64,000 nucleotides of DNA from Sphingobacteriaceae bacterium. Its GTDB lineage: Bacteria > Bacteroidota > Bacteroidia > Sphingobacteriales > Sphingobacteriaceae. The position numbers and the translations under genes were made by a program. The number at the start of each line of letters is the position of its first letter. Within the stretch, counting starts at the first letter, position 1. The stretch lies in NCBI GenBank assembly GCA_014380615.1, contig JACMJM010000019.1, positions 1-64,000 on the forward strand. The letters run 5' to 3'. The notes under the pieces were generated by a model. It worked only from the letters and a program-made list of their open reading frames with translations, was not told where the DNA came from and searched no databases. Shown piece by piece: positions 6,512-15,121 of this stretch.

Positions 6512-8605
6512 ATGGACTATCAAATTAACCGATTTTTTAATAATTTTTATCGTCTCTTTAAGATTTACCTCTTCTTTTTGGCGGTATTCACATTATTCAG
6601 AATTTGGTTTTTTATTAGATTAGGCGATTTTAAAGAGCTTGTAAAGATACCCGGGGATGTGATTTTTGCTTTTTTGCGTGGTATGCAGTTTGATACCATG
6701 ATTATATGCTACTCGCTGCTTATCCCTTTTTTAGTTTACTTCAGCGAAATTTTCATTAAAAATAAGGAGTACCAAAGAAGAGCAACTTTATTTGTTGTTT
6801 GGTATTGCGGCTTTAGCATTGCTTTGTCGGCAATTATTCTTTTTGTCGATCAATACTATTACAATTATTTCCAAACACATATCAGCGTAATTATTTTCGG
6901 TTTAGCCGATGATGATTCGCAAACGGTAATGAGTTCGGTATGGACCGATTACCCGATCATCCGTATAGCTATAGCCTGGATAGGGATGTTGCTTGGATTC
7001 AGGTATTATCTGAAAAGGAAAGTGTATGCGCTGCCCGATTTTAATATTAACCTGCATGTAAGTATTAAATCTATCGGTGTGTTATTAATTATGGGAGTTT
7101 ATTTTCTCGGCATCAGAGAGTCGGTAGGAATTTTTCCGCTGCAAATTCACGATTCTGAAGTATCTGATAATAAGTTCGTTAATTTCCTTACTATAAACGG
7201 TATTTATGCATTAAAAAGCTCGTATGTAGAGCGTAAGAAAAGTGAGAATATTATTGAAAACGAGTTAAACAGCCTCCAACTGTTGGGTTATTCTAATCCG
7301 ATAGGTGCGGCACGCGATTACTTTGCCGATGATTCTACTCAATTGTCAGATTCAACCGCACTAGATAAGCTTTTTAGTAAAACTCCGAAAAACGCATTTC
7401 TTGAACGCGAGAAACCCAACGTGGTTTTCGTGTTTATGGAGAGCATGAGTAATTATAATATCAACTTTGATTCGGAGAAAATGAATCTTCTGGGAAGCTT
7501 ACGGCCGCATTTCCAGTCGGATTATTTATTCAGAAATTTTGTTTCGAGTGGTAATATAACCATCCAGAGCCTTGAATACCTAATGGTAAATTCGCCGGTT
7601 AGTTTATCTCAAACTAAATATCGTTTTACCCGATTCCCCTCATCGGTAGCTGTTCCGTTTAGTAATTCGGGATATAACACAAAGTTTATTACAGGTGGCA
7701 AAGCTAACTGGCGCGCCATGGATGAATTTGCCGCCAACCAGCGTTTTGATGAAATTAAGGGGATGGCCCATATTCAGGCAGAGCTTAAAAAGTGCAAATC
7801 GAATAAATGGGGAGTGTATGATGAGTATTTATTTGAATATGTATTTGATAAATTGTCTCAAAAAGATTCTAAACCCAAGTTCTTTTTTGTACAAACAACC
7901 ACTAATCATACTCCGTTCGAGCTACCAACCGATTACAAGCCATATAAAATTAGTTTATCCGATAGCTTAAAAGAGCGTTTACTGGTTACAGAAGAGCTGG
8001 CAGTTAAAAACCTTAATGCTTATCAATATTCTAACAACAGCCTAGGTAATTTCCTCAATAAAATTAAGAACTCCGATCTGGGGAAAAATACCATTGTGGT
8101 AATGACGGGAGATCATAATAATCTGATGCTTTTCGATTTCGACGAAACCCGCCAGCTCCAACAAAGAGGGGTGCCTTTGTATATGTACGTGCCCGAAAAA
8201 TATCAACCCAAAACACCTGTAAATACTTCAGTATTTGCCTCTCATAAAGACATTTTTCCCACTATATTCAATCTTTCATTATCTAATAAAAGATATTTCA
8301 GTATTGGAAATAATCTAATGGAAGCCCCGGCTAATGATACTGATAAGTACTTTGGTATTAATATCGGTTCGCATACCGCTTTTAGTTACAACGCAGCTGT
8401 AAATTATTCCGCTTCAAAAGCGTTTTACAACTGGAAAGATAAAAAAGATTTTGTACTTGGAAAGGTAACTGCCTCGGCCCAGGCCGAAGAACTTTTAAAG
8501 CGTTCGCGTTCTAATTATGCCTTGTCGATGTTTTATATCTTAAATCAGATCGGCCAAAGTCAGGCTTCCAGGCAGGTGCAAAAAACAAAACTGGCTAAGC
8601 TATAA
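6512..8605 (+). CDS. LTA synthase-like sulfatase-family membrane phosphotransferase
   Basis: The 697-residue protein has about five transmembrane helices in residues 10-215 and then a periplasmic alkaline-phosphatase/sulfatase-fold domain at about 285-620. Motifs visible are the metal-binding NVVFVFMESMS, the likely nucleophile Thr350 in SGNITIQSLEYL, KFFFVQTTTNHTPF, and the metal ligands in VVMTGDHNNL. In this family the enzyme moves a phospho-alcohol headgroup (phosphoglycerol or phosphoethanolamine) from a phospholipid to a glycan or lipid acceptor. Gram-negative Bacteroidota lack lipoteichoic acid, so the acceptor is unknown here. It diverges from a GT-B glycosyltransferase, which supports an envelope role. 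A nearby alternative is a true sulfatase, but the Thr context favours the phosphotransferase branch. Confidence 0.75.
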   Translation: MDYQINRFFNNFYRLFKIYLFFLAVFTLFRIWFFIRLGDFKELVKIPGDVIFAFLRGMQFDTMIICYSLLIPFLVYFSEIFIKNKEYQRRATLFVVWYCGFSIALSAIILFVDQYYYNYFQTHISVIIFGLADDDSQTVMSSVWTDYPIIRIAIAWIGMLLGFRYYLKRKVYALPDFNINLHVSIKSIGVLLIMGVYFLGIRESVGIFPLQIHDSEVSDNKFVNFLTINGIYALKSSYVERKKSENIIENELNSLQLLGYSNPIGAARDYFADDSTQLSDSTALDKLFSKTPKNAFLEREKPNVVFVFMESMSNYNINFDSEKMNLLGSLRPHFQSDYLFRNFVSSGNITIQSLEYLMVNSPVSLSQTKYRFTRFPSSVAVPFSNSGYNTKFITGGKANWRAMDEFAANQRFDEIKGMAHIQAELKKCKSNKWGVYDEYLFEYVFDKLSQKDSKPKFFFVQTTTNHTPFELPTDYKPYKISLSDSLKERLLVTEELAVKNLNAYQYSNNSLGNFLNKIKNSDLGKNTIVVMTGDHNNLMLFDFDETRQLQQRGVPLYMYVPEKYQPKTPVNTSVFASHKDIFPTIFNLSLSNKRYFSIGNNLMEAPANDTDKYFGINIGSHTAFSYNAAVNYSASKAFYNWKDKKDFVLGKVTASAQAEELLKRSRSNYALSMFYILNQIGQSQASRQVQKTKLAKL

Positions 8606-8946
8606 AAGGACTTAGATTATAACCTGATCCCTGGGTTGTTGTCGATATGAAAAAGCTTACATGGTTCCCTTAATATTTATAGGCAAAGCGAGATGGCGTA
8701 GTTTCAGGCATGAAATAGCTGGAGAAAGTCAGCGGTTTTCACACAAGAGTAAATTAGCCTAACCCAACCAGCTCTACTCATCCGTACAAAATTTATAAAG
8801 TTTATAAGTCTGTACCTCAAATATTACTTCCTTTGATTAATATTGGGCCGAAATTTATATATCTGCAAACGGTTTTAACTCACAACCGTTAGAGATATTC
8901 AATCTGTAAAGGTGATTAAGATTAACATTTAGATTTCTAATAATAC
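8606..8946. other. Intergenic region, no gene seen
   Basis: No coding frame with family resemblance is present. A small inverted repeat, AACGGTT (8868-8874) with AACCGTT (8884-8890), lies about 55-80 bp upstream of the DUF808 start and may be an operator or part of the 5' leader. The rest shows no clear structure. Confidence 0.35.
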
Positions 8947-9810
8947 ATGGCGGCAGGTTTTTTTGCGATTCTGGACGATATTGCGGCATTAATGGACGAC
9001 GTTGCCGTAGCAACGAAAATAGCGACACGTAAAACAGCTGGTATTTTAGGTGACGATTTAGCTGTGAATGCCGAAAAAGCCACCGGCTTTCTGTCGTCGA
9101 GGGAATTACCGGTGCTATGGGCCATTACAAAAGGTTCTTTCATTAATAAACTGATAATTGTTCCTATATCTTTATTATTAAGTGCGTTCTTTCCGGCGGC
9201 GATTACCGTCGTTTTAATTTTTGGAGGATTGTATCTGGCCAATGAAGGCGTAGAAAAGATAATAGAATATGTTTTCCACCGATCTAAAACAGCTCATGAG
9301 GTAATTGAGGAAGATAATCTCGGCGATCATGCTGCCGAGAAGGCCAAAATTAAATCTGCGGTAGCAACCGATTTTATCCTGTCGGTAGAGATCGTGATTA
9401 TCGCTTTAGGAAGCGTAGCCGAAGCAGCCCTGACAACACGCATCGCCACCGTTGCGGCGGTAGCACTGCTGGCAACGGTAGGCGTTTATGGCATCGTTGC
9501 TCTTATTGTAAGGATGGATGATGCTGGCCTGAAACTTATCAAACGCTCAAATAATAAAGGTTTTTTATTTTTATTAGGCTCCCTGCTTGTGAAATCGCTG
9601 CCCGTTATCATCAGGATTTTGGCGGTTGTAGGTATTATTGCCCTGCTACTGGTTGCGGGCGGTATCTTTGTTCATAATATAGATTATTTCCACCACCTCT
9701 TACCCGGGATCCACGGTACGCTTAAAGATTTGCTGTTCGGCATAATTGCAGGGCTGCTCGCCGTAGCCTTGATGTGGGTAGCAAAAAAGGTGTTTTTATT
9801 GTTTAAATAA
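8947..9810 (+). CDS. DUF808 family inner-membrane protein (YedI-like)
   Basis: The 287-residue product begins MAAGFFAILDDIAALMDDVA, followed by the family hallmark TRKTAGILGDDLAVNAEKA. It has several long hydrophobic helices (residues about 70-100, 140-190, 210-250 and 255-285). Length and order agree with DUF808/YedI proteins, multi-spanning inner-membrane proteins of unknown function. It is a single plus-strand gene. A 21-residue open frame at 9818-9883 follows 7 bp after the stop but shows no family features. Confidence 0.85.
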   Translation: MAAGFFAILDDIAALMDDVAVATKIATRKTAGILGDDLAVNAEKATGFLSSRELPVLWAITKGSFINKLIIVPISLLLSAFFPAAITVVLIFGGLYLANEGVEKIIEYVFHRSKTAHEVIEEDNLGDHAAEKAKIKSAVATDFILSVEIVIIALGSVAEAALTTRIATVAAVALLATVGVYGIVALIVRMDDAGLKLIKRSNNKGFLFLLGSLLVKSLPVIIRILAVVGIIALLLVAGGIFVHNIDYFHHLLPGIHGTLKDLLFGIIAGLLAVALMWVAKKVFLLFK

Positions 9811-10167
9811 GAGAGCTATGGCCGAAGAAAAAACTAAATCTGCCTTGGCAGTATTGCGGCTTTTAGCATGGAAATTTCTTTAAGGATATTAATAGCTTTA
9901 GAAATTGTAAGCCTCAAATTTGTCGCATTAGTCTCTGTTTCTTTCTTAATTATTTCGATTTTAGCCTAACCGACTATTATTATGGTAACACCCAAGAAAA
10001 CAGCCTTGTCGTAAACCGATCATGTTTTGTCGCATACTACCCAAAGTTTGTGTTTTTTTTTATTCAGTTTTGTGTTTTATTAATGAACGATGTGGAGCAG
10101 CTACCACCTTAAAAACGGGCGGACCGAAAAGCCACAAGAGTAGGAAATCAAACATAAAAAACGTTTT
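9811..10167. other. Intergenic region with a doubtful tiny ORF
   Basis: The only item of note is ATG at 9818 opening a 21-codon frame (MAEEKTKSALAVLRLLAWKF, then Leu) that ends at 9883. Its Lys/Glu start and hydrophobic end could be a microprotein or the remnant of a longer gene. The remainder is AT-rich without hairpins or recognisable promoters. Confidence 0.3.
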
Positions 10168-10617
10168 ATGGCCAACAACCAAGTTTCATTGCACAGAGTT
10201 ATTAAGGCTTCACCCGAAAAAGTATATCGGGCTTTAACCGAGGCATTGGCAGTAGCGGCATGGGTTCCGCCCTATGGTTTTCTTTGTACGGTAGACCATA
10301 TGGATGTAAGGGTAGGCGGAACTTTTAAGATGTCGTTTCAAAATTTTACCACCGGTAACGCAAACTCCTTTGGGGGAGAATACCTGGAGGTTAAACCAAA
10401 CGAATTTTTGAAGTACACCGACATATTTGATGATCCTAATCTTCCTGGTGTGATGACCAATTCAATATGGATTAAAAAAACATTGGTAGGTACCGATCTA
10501 AAGGTGCTGCAAGAGGGGATACCTGATGTGATCCCTGTGGAAATGTGTTATCTCGGCTGGCAGGAATCGCTTGAAAAGCTGATTAAGTTGGTAGAGCCCC
10601 AAATACCTGATGCCTGA
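10168..10617 (+). CDS. SRPBCC (AHSA1-like) domain protein
   Basis: A 149-residue protein starting MANNQVSLHRVIKASPEKVY, then RALTEALAVAAWVPPYGFLC. The N-terminal strand-helix pattern, the central FKMSFQNFTTG and the closing helix GWQESLEKLIKLVEP are typical of AHSA1-like START-fold proteins. It differs clearly from the SRPBCC proteins at 3258 and 4320, so it is not a recent duplicate. No signal peptide is seen; ligand unknown. An imperfect hairpin at 10628-10659 followed by a T-rich run probably ends its transcript. Confidence 0.78.
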   Translation: MANNQVSLHRVIKASPEKVYRALTEALAVAAWVPPYGFLCTVDHMDVRVGGTFKMSFQNFTTGNANSFGGEYLEVKPNEFLKYTDIFDDPNLPGVMTNSIWIKKTLVGTDLKVLQEGIPDVIPVEMCYLGWQESLEKLIKLVEPQIPDA

Positions 10618-10627
10618 AGTGAGTTTT

Positions 10628-10665
10628 AATAGCAGGGTCTTAATAGAGGCTCTGCTATTTTCTTT
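10628..10665 (+). terminator. Probable terminator after SRPBCC gene
   Basis: AATAGCAG (10628-10635) pairs with CTGCTATT (10652-10659), and the stem can extend inward with G-U pairs. TTCTTT follows directly. It lies 11 bp after the stop codon at 10617. Confidence 0.6.
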
Positions 10666-11254
10666 AGGAGTTGTTCTATATTAAACCAAAGACCTATGGC
10701 ACCCAGTCAGGAAAACGTCGTTAAATCCTACCCCCGTCAACTTAAGAGAATGCCGAGCGCAGGGCTGGCAAGAACGGCAGCCTGTCCCGAACAGGCTTCG
10801 GGAGGCCGGGAGTTTGCCTGTGCGGCTGAAGCTTCGTTCTTGCCTTGGGTTTATTTATAAGTGTTGTCATAGGCATAAATGGTCTCGCCTATGGCTCGGC
10901 ATTGGTGCTTTTGGGCTCAAGCCAAAAGGACTAGTCCCCGCCCGGCAATGAGGGCGAAGAAAGCGCCTCCTGGCACAAACCTAATCCACAAAGACGAACC
11001 CTTCCATGAAAATGCCCACGAAAACTTCGCAAGCATATTTCAAATTTATACAACAACTCTTCGACAGAGCCTGTACTGAGTTTGTCGAAGTACCCAGAGT
11101 GACAAATCATCTTCTTCCTCATTTCCCCAAACCATTAAACCTTATACGGATTCCCCGCCTTCAACTGCGTGTCGGTTTAATTTATCTTTAGCTTATAAAA
11201 AAAAACTTGTTTTATCGCTCTGCTTTGATAAATTTACCAAACCTATTCACAGTA
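10666..11254. repeat. GC-rich dispersed repeat region without genes
   Basis: Bases about 10750-10980 are markedly GC-rich. They hold the palindromic GCCTGT/ACAGGC near 10780 and an inverted, imperfect copy (10925-10960) of the repeat at 653-687. Several short frames on both strands overlap here and none looks like a real protein. The composition differs from neighbouring genes and suggests accumulated repeat elements. Confidence 0.45.
11059..11090. repeat. REP-like palindrome
   Basis: CTTCGACA (11059-11066) and TGTCGAAG (11083-11090) form an 8-bp stem. The core GCCTGTACTGAGTTTGTCGA followed by AG is, from general knowledge, a very common dispersed intergenic palindrome of Bacteroidota genomes. 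Its role is unknown; it may end transcription upstream of 11255. Confidence 0.55.
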
Positions 11255-11431
11255 ATGAAATCATTTATAGTTCTTCTTAAAGTGCTACTGGCAATTTTTC
11301 TGATTACCGCCGGATGCAATCAAATAAGTAAACCTTCAAATTTCTTTGTAGCAATCGGCTTCTTCGAGATACTTTTGGCTATACTGGTTCTTTACTCACC
11401 CTTAAAGTCACTTATCAAACAATTAATATGA
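11255..11431 (+). CDS. Small two-helix membrane protein upstream of SPFH gene
   Basis: The ATG at 11255 gives a 58-residue protein. It is almost entirely two hydrophobic helices (FIVLLKVLLAIFLITAG and FVAIGFFEILLAILVLY) joined by a short polar loop, with basic residues at the end. A longer frame from 11207 exists, but the extra 16 residues look unlike a signal. The stop overlaps the start of the SPFH gene (ATGA at 11428-11431), which implies translational coupling. It could be a membrane partner of the SPFH protein; the family is not recognised. Confidence 0.55.
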   Translation: MKSFIVLLKVLLAIFLITAGCNQISKPSNFFVAIGFFEILLAILVLYSPLKSLIKQLI

Positions 11432-12288
11432 ATTACTTATCAGAGCAGGGTACCGGCTTTTCACGTTCAAAAATTATTAAAGCAGTAGTTTTACTGGTGG
11501 CGCTGTTTGTTTTTTGGATTATCCAGCCCTTTACTTACGAAAATATCGATGCGGGAAACGTAGGCATAAAAATTAATTTGTACGGCTCAGACCGCGGGGT
11601 GGATAACATCACCATAGTAACGGGGCGAGTATGGTATAATACTTGGACCACAAAGATTGTTGAGTTTCCGACATTTACCCAATCTGTAGACTACGATCCT
11701 TTTGTTGTAACTACCAGAGATGCTGCCGAGTTTCAGGTAGATCCGAAACTAAATTACCATATTAATCCGGCGATGGTGCCCCAAATATATCGGCAGTACC
11801 GCAAATCGCTGTCTGAGATTGAGCAGCAGTTTATGCGGAATACCATTTACGATGCCTACCGAATAGTAGCTAACTCGTTTACTTCCGATTCCGTTATGTC
11901 TAATCGCGAGAAGTTTGAAGATAAGATTCAGATAATCCTATCAAAAAACTTAGGAAAAGATGGCTTTATCTACGATCAGTTAACTTCGGCTATAAGTCCA
12001 CCCGCTTCTTTAAGACAAATGATAGATGAAAAAAACGCATCGATCCAAGCTAGGCTAAAAGCAGAAAATCAAGCTAAACAGGCTATAGCTGAAGCCACCG
12101 TAAGTAAAGCAAAAGCAGAAGGTGAGGCGGCGGCATTGCTGGTTAGGGCCCGGGCCGAAGCCGAAGCTAATCGTTTAAAGCAGCAATCGTTAACAGCTTT
12201 AATCATACAACAACAAATGCTTGAAAAATGGGACGGAAAGCTCCCTCAATACGGTACTATCCCTCAGTTTTTCAAAAATATACAATAG
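11428..12288 (+). CDS. SPFH/Band 7 (prohibitin-like) membrane protein
   Basis: The 286-residue protein has one N-terminal transmembrane helix (about residues 15-35) and an SPFH/Band 7 domain at about 40-200 (ENIDAGNVGIKINLYG, DAAEFQVDPKLNYHI, IEQQFMRNTIYDAYR). A charged, Ala/Glu/Lys-rich coiled coil at about 195-250 (KAEGEAAALLVRARAEAEA) precedes a short tail. Prohibitin-type proteins assemble into ring scaffolds at the inner membrane and often modulate FtsH or lipid domains. Length and order match the family. It is coupled by a 4-bp overlap to the small membrane protein upstream. Confidence 0.85.
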   Translation: MNYLSEQGTGFSRSKIIKAVVLLVALFVFWIIQPFTYENIDAGNVGIKINLYGSDRGVDNITIVTGRVWYNTWTTKIVEFPTFTQSVDYDPFVVTTRDAAEFQVDPKLNYHINPAMVPQIYRQYRKSLSEIEQQFMRNTIYDAYRIVANSFTSDSVMSNREKFEDKIQIILSKNLGKDGFIYDQLTSAISPPASLRQMIDEKNASIQARLKAENQAKQAIAEATVSKAKAEGEAAALLVRARAEAEANRLKQQSLTALIIQQQMLEKWDGKLPQYGTIPQFFKNIQ

Positions 12289-12548
12289 CTTCCTCCGGCT
12301 GTTTTTACGTTAAACATACGATTTAAACGAATCTGTGTTTGATTGCTTTCGTTTAAGGGCACTAATACCATTCTTGCGGTGTCGGTGCCCTTCTCCGGAT
12401 AATAAGTATTCGGTACCTTTCTTTGAAATGCCTTCTCCAAAACGGCGATTAATAGTCTAAACATCAAAAATCATTTTTTTTAAAGACTTTCATCATCGGG
12501 CTTTCTGGGTGGTTGAGGTAGTTTCGCTTCAAAACAGATCAGCAATAA

Positions 12549-13196
12549 ATGAAAGAGAAAAGAGAAGTTATATTAAAAGATACTTACGCAAATCCGGCAC
12601 CACTGGGCCTTTTGGCTTTCGGAATGACTACAGTTTTACTAAACCTGCACAATGCGGGCTTTGTTAAGCTGGATTCTATGATATTAGCAATGGGAATATT
12701 TTACGGAGGTATGGCCCAAATTTTAGCGGGTGTTGCCGAAGGGAGAAAAAATAACACCTTCGGGTATACAGCCTTTATATCGTATGGTTTTTTCTGGTTA
12801 AGTTTTGCGGGCCTGTTAATAATGCCAAAGCTGGGCTGGATTGCAGAGGTATCAAACACCAGCCTGGTAGCCTATTTAACCATGTGGGGGATATTTACAT
12901 CCCTGCTTTTTATCGCAACCCTTAGGGTGAGCGTAGCACTACAGCTTATTTTCGGGTCTTTAGCATTATTGTTTTTCCTTTTAGCTGCGGCAGATTATAC
13001 CGAAAGCTCCCTGATTAAAGAAATTGCCGGCTTTGAAGGTGTTATTTGTGGTTTCATAGCGATTTATACCGGCATAGCACAAGTATTAAACGAGGTATGG
13101 GGCAGGGTAATGCTTCCGCTTGGAAAGGTAGTAAAAAGTAAAACCACGGAGGACGAGCTTCTCGCAAAGGCGATACCCGAAACAGCTTTTTTATAA
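12549..13196 (+). CDS. Acetate uptake transporter (SatP/GPR1-FUN34-YaaH family)
   Basis: The 215-residue protein has six hydrophobic helices and the family signature NPAPLGLLAFGMTTVLLNLH at residues 15-34. Later it has FYGGMAQILAGVAEGRKNNTFG, the second family-typical region. SatP/YaaH proteins are hexameric inner-membrane channels that take up acetate or succinate with protons. Length is usual for the family, although the C-terminal tail (VVKSKTTEDELLAKAIPE) is somewhat longer than in enterobacteria. The 260-bp upstream spacer holds a 9-bp inverted repeat, TTAAACGAA/TTCGTTTAA (12323-12356). Confidence 0.88.
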   Translation: MKEKREVILKDTYANPAPLGLLAFGMTTVLLNLHNAGFVKLDSMILAMGIFYGGMAQILAGVAEGRKNNTFGYTAFISYGFFWLSFAGLLIMPKLGWIAEVSNTSLVAYLTMWGIFTSLLFIATLRVSVALQLIFGSLALLFFLLAAADYTESSLIKEIAGFEGVICGFIAIYTGIAQVLNEVWGRVMLPLGKVVKSKTTEDELLAKAIPETAFL

Positions 13197-13367
13197 CTCT
13201 GCTCAAGCCGCCCGGCAGAAGGTTTGGGAATGTAATGATGGCTTTGTCTCCTGAATAATGATAATATTTTATCCGAATATATCCAAAGGGCCAACACTTT
13301 GCTGCGTTTGGCCCGATTGTGCTATTTTCAACCTATTATTATAAACCTCAAGGCCAAACACACAGGA

Positions 13368-14603
13368 ATGAAAAGGTTAATCTTCTTAGCTATCAGTTTT
13401 TCGATAATAGTCGCGAGTTGTTCTAAATCAAAAGACGCTCCCGTGCCCGTGCCCGTTCCGGTTAAACCTGTTATTCCACCCGCTAACGGAGAACTCACAA
13501 AACAGAACGTAAAAACTTATATGGTAGATGCCAATGCCACCAATGAAACAGCCGCTCTGTTTTTTAATCTTAAAAAATTGTCTAAAACACATTTTGCCAT
13601 TGGTCAGCAGGATGCCTTTTCAGGATTTTACAATGATCAAACCGGTGATTCTGATATTAAAAAGTCTACCAGTTCCGACCCTGCGCTTCTCGGGTCAGAT
13701 TTTCTGTTTATTACAGACAAAGAAAATAATGGTCAGGCAAATAACTGGTTTTATCAGCAGGAAGTTAAAACCATAACCGCGGTAACGAAGGCTTATAACC
13801 TGGGGATGATAAATATTTTTTCCTGGCATTTGCGCGAGCCTTATAAACAAAATACGTTCTATGCCAACGATATGACCACTGAAGAAAAAAACAGTGCCTT
13901 TAGAAGTATTTTGCCTGGCGGAGCAAATCATGAATGGTATAAAATAAAGCTTGATAAAGTCGCCTTGGTAATTTCGAATCTTAGAGGGTCTAAAAACGAG
14001 TTGATTCCGGTAATTTTCAGGCCCTTTCATGAGTTTGATGGCAGCTGGTTTTGGTGGGGAGCTAATTTTTGCACTCCCGAAGAATTTAAAACAGGGTTTA
14101 GGTTTACTGTTGATTATTTAAAAAATACCAAGGGCCTTCATAACGTGCTTTATTCATTCGGTCCTGATAATTCTTACGATACCGAAGCTAAATACTTAAG
14201 CCGTTACCCGGGAGATGCCTATGTTGATGTTCTCGGAATAGATAATTACGGCGATTTTAACACCACTTCTGGAATTACAGGCTCAAACAGGGCTAACACT
14301 AAGTTTAAAGTAGTATCAGATTTGGCGAAAGCAAGGGTTAAAATCGCGGCACTTACCGAAACAGGTTATCAGGTAAATAGCACAAAGCCGCCAATTAGCG
14401 GTTGGTTCTCTAACTTTCTATATAACAGTTTAACCGCCAATAATATTGAGATTGGGTTTGTAATGCTTTGGGTAAATTCAACTAACAGTTATTACGTTCC
14501 CACACCCTCTACTTCAAATGTTCAGGATTTTATTGACTTCAGTAATAAGCCAAAATCGGTGCTGCTGAATAAACTGCCCAGCATGTATACTATCGTTGAA
14601 TAG
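13368..14603 (+). CDS. Lipoprotein glycoside hydrolase family 26 (beta-mannanase-like)
   Basis: From the ATG at 13368 the product is 411 residues with a lipoprotein signal (MKRLIFLAISFSIIVASC, Cys18) and a proline-rich linker. A longer frame from 13299 would place 23 residues before the signal and is less likely. The GH26 barrel shows FAIGQQDAFSG, the acid/base Glu222 in FRPFHEFDGSWFWWG, and the nucleophile Glu331 in ALTETGYQ. The expected role is cleavage of beta-1,4-mannan at the cell surface or in the periplasm. It precedes the GH74 gene on the same strand, separated by 518 bp with a hairpin, so the two are neighbours but probably not one transcript. Confidence 0.87.
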   Translation: MKRLIFLAISFSIIVASCSKSKDAPVPVPVPVKPVIPPANGELTKQNVKTYMVDANATNETAALFFNLKKLSKTHFAIGQQDAFSGFYNDQTGDSDIKKSTSSDPALLGSDFLFITDKENNGQANNWFYQQEVKTITAVTKAYNLGMINIFSWHLREPYKQNTFYANDMTTEEKNSAFRSILPGGANHEWYKIKLDKVALVISNLRGSKNELIPVIFRPFHEFDGSWFWWGANFCTPEEFKTGFRFTVDYLKNTKGLHNVLYSFGPDNSYDTEAKYLSRYPGDAYVDVLGIDNYGDFNTTSGITGSNRANTKFKVVSDLAKARVKIAALTETGYQVNSTKPPISGWFSNFLYNSLTANNIEIGFVMLWVNSTNSYYVPTPSTSNVQDFIDFSNKPKSVLLNKLPSMYTIVE

Positions 14604-15121
14604 CAAATCGGAGTTATATTTGTATTTATAGGTTGCCAATTTTGGGGATCTTTTCTTTCGATAAAGCGGCCGGGCCTAATACAGGCCCCTTCGCCGGAAG
14701 GGGTATTAGTGATTTCTAAAATCTGTTATTATCGCAGTTTAATCATAGGATTATTCCCGCTAAAACCTGTATAAATCTTCTTCAGGATATAAATTTCGCC
14801 CATTTACCCATAATTTAATAATCTTTACCCGGCATTAGCCTTCGATTTAACCACGTTAATCAAGGTTTTATTAAAAAGCTTTTTGCTAAAGCAGCGCAAA
14901 TAATCGGAGCGATTTACTCCATTAACATTTGTATCTTAAAAATTTACAATTCTTTCATTAACTGCCATCTATCTTGTGAGTGGCAATTTTATAAACCATA
15001 AATAAACCGGTTCCATAAATTCAGTACTTCTAAAAGCTCTCAGTTTGGCCTTTGCTCAGTTGTATTTTCCTGGGCCTGCTTTTATACAGGCCTGTATTAT
15101 TAACCATATAAACCCAAAAAA
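14604..15121. other. Intergenic region with hairpin and leader of GH74 gene
   Basis: CCCCTTC (14686-14692) and GAAGGGG (14697-14703) form a 7-bp stem with a 4-nt loop, preceded by GGCCTAATACAGGCC. Together they probably terminate the GH26 transcript. The rest is AT-rich upstream sequence of the GH74 gene; I find no clean TAnnTTTG element and no convincing coding frame. Confidence 0.45.

Noticed and set aside
10022-10237. 71-codon frame before the SRPBCC gene
   Set aside because: It overlaps the start of the SRPBCC gene out of frame, and the product is Cys/Lys-rich without domain features.
12264-12467. 67-codon minus-strand frame after the SPFH gene
   Set aside because: It overlaps the end of the SPFH gene and spans an inverted repeat; it is more likely a 3' non-coding region.
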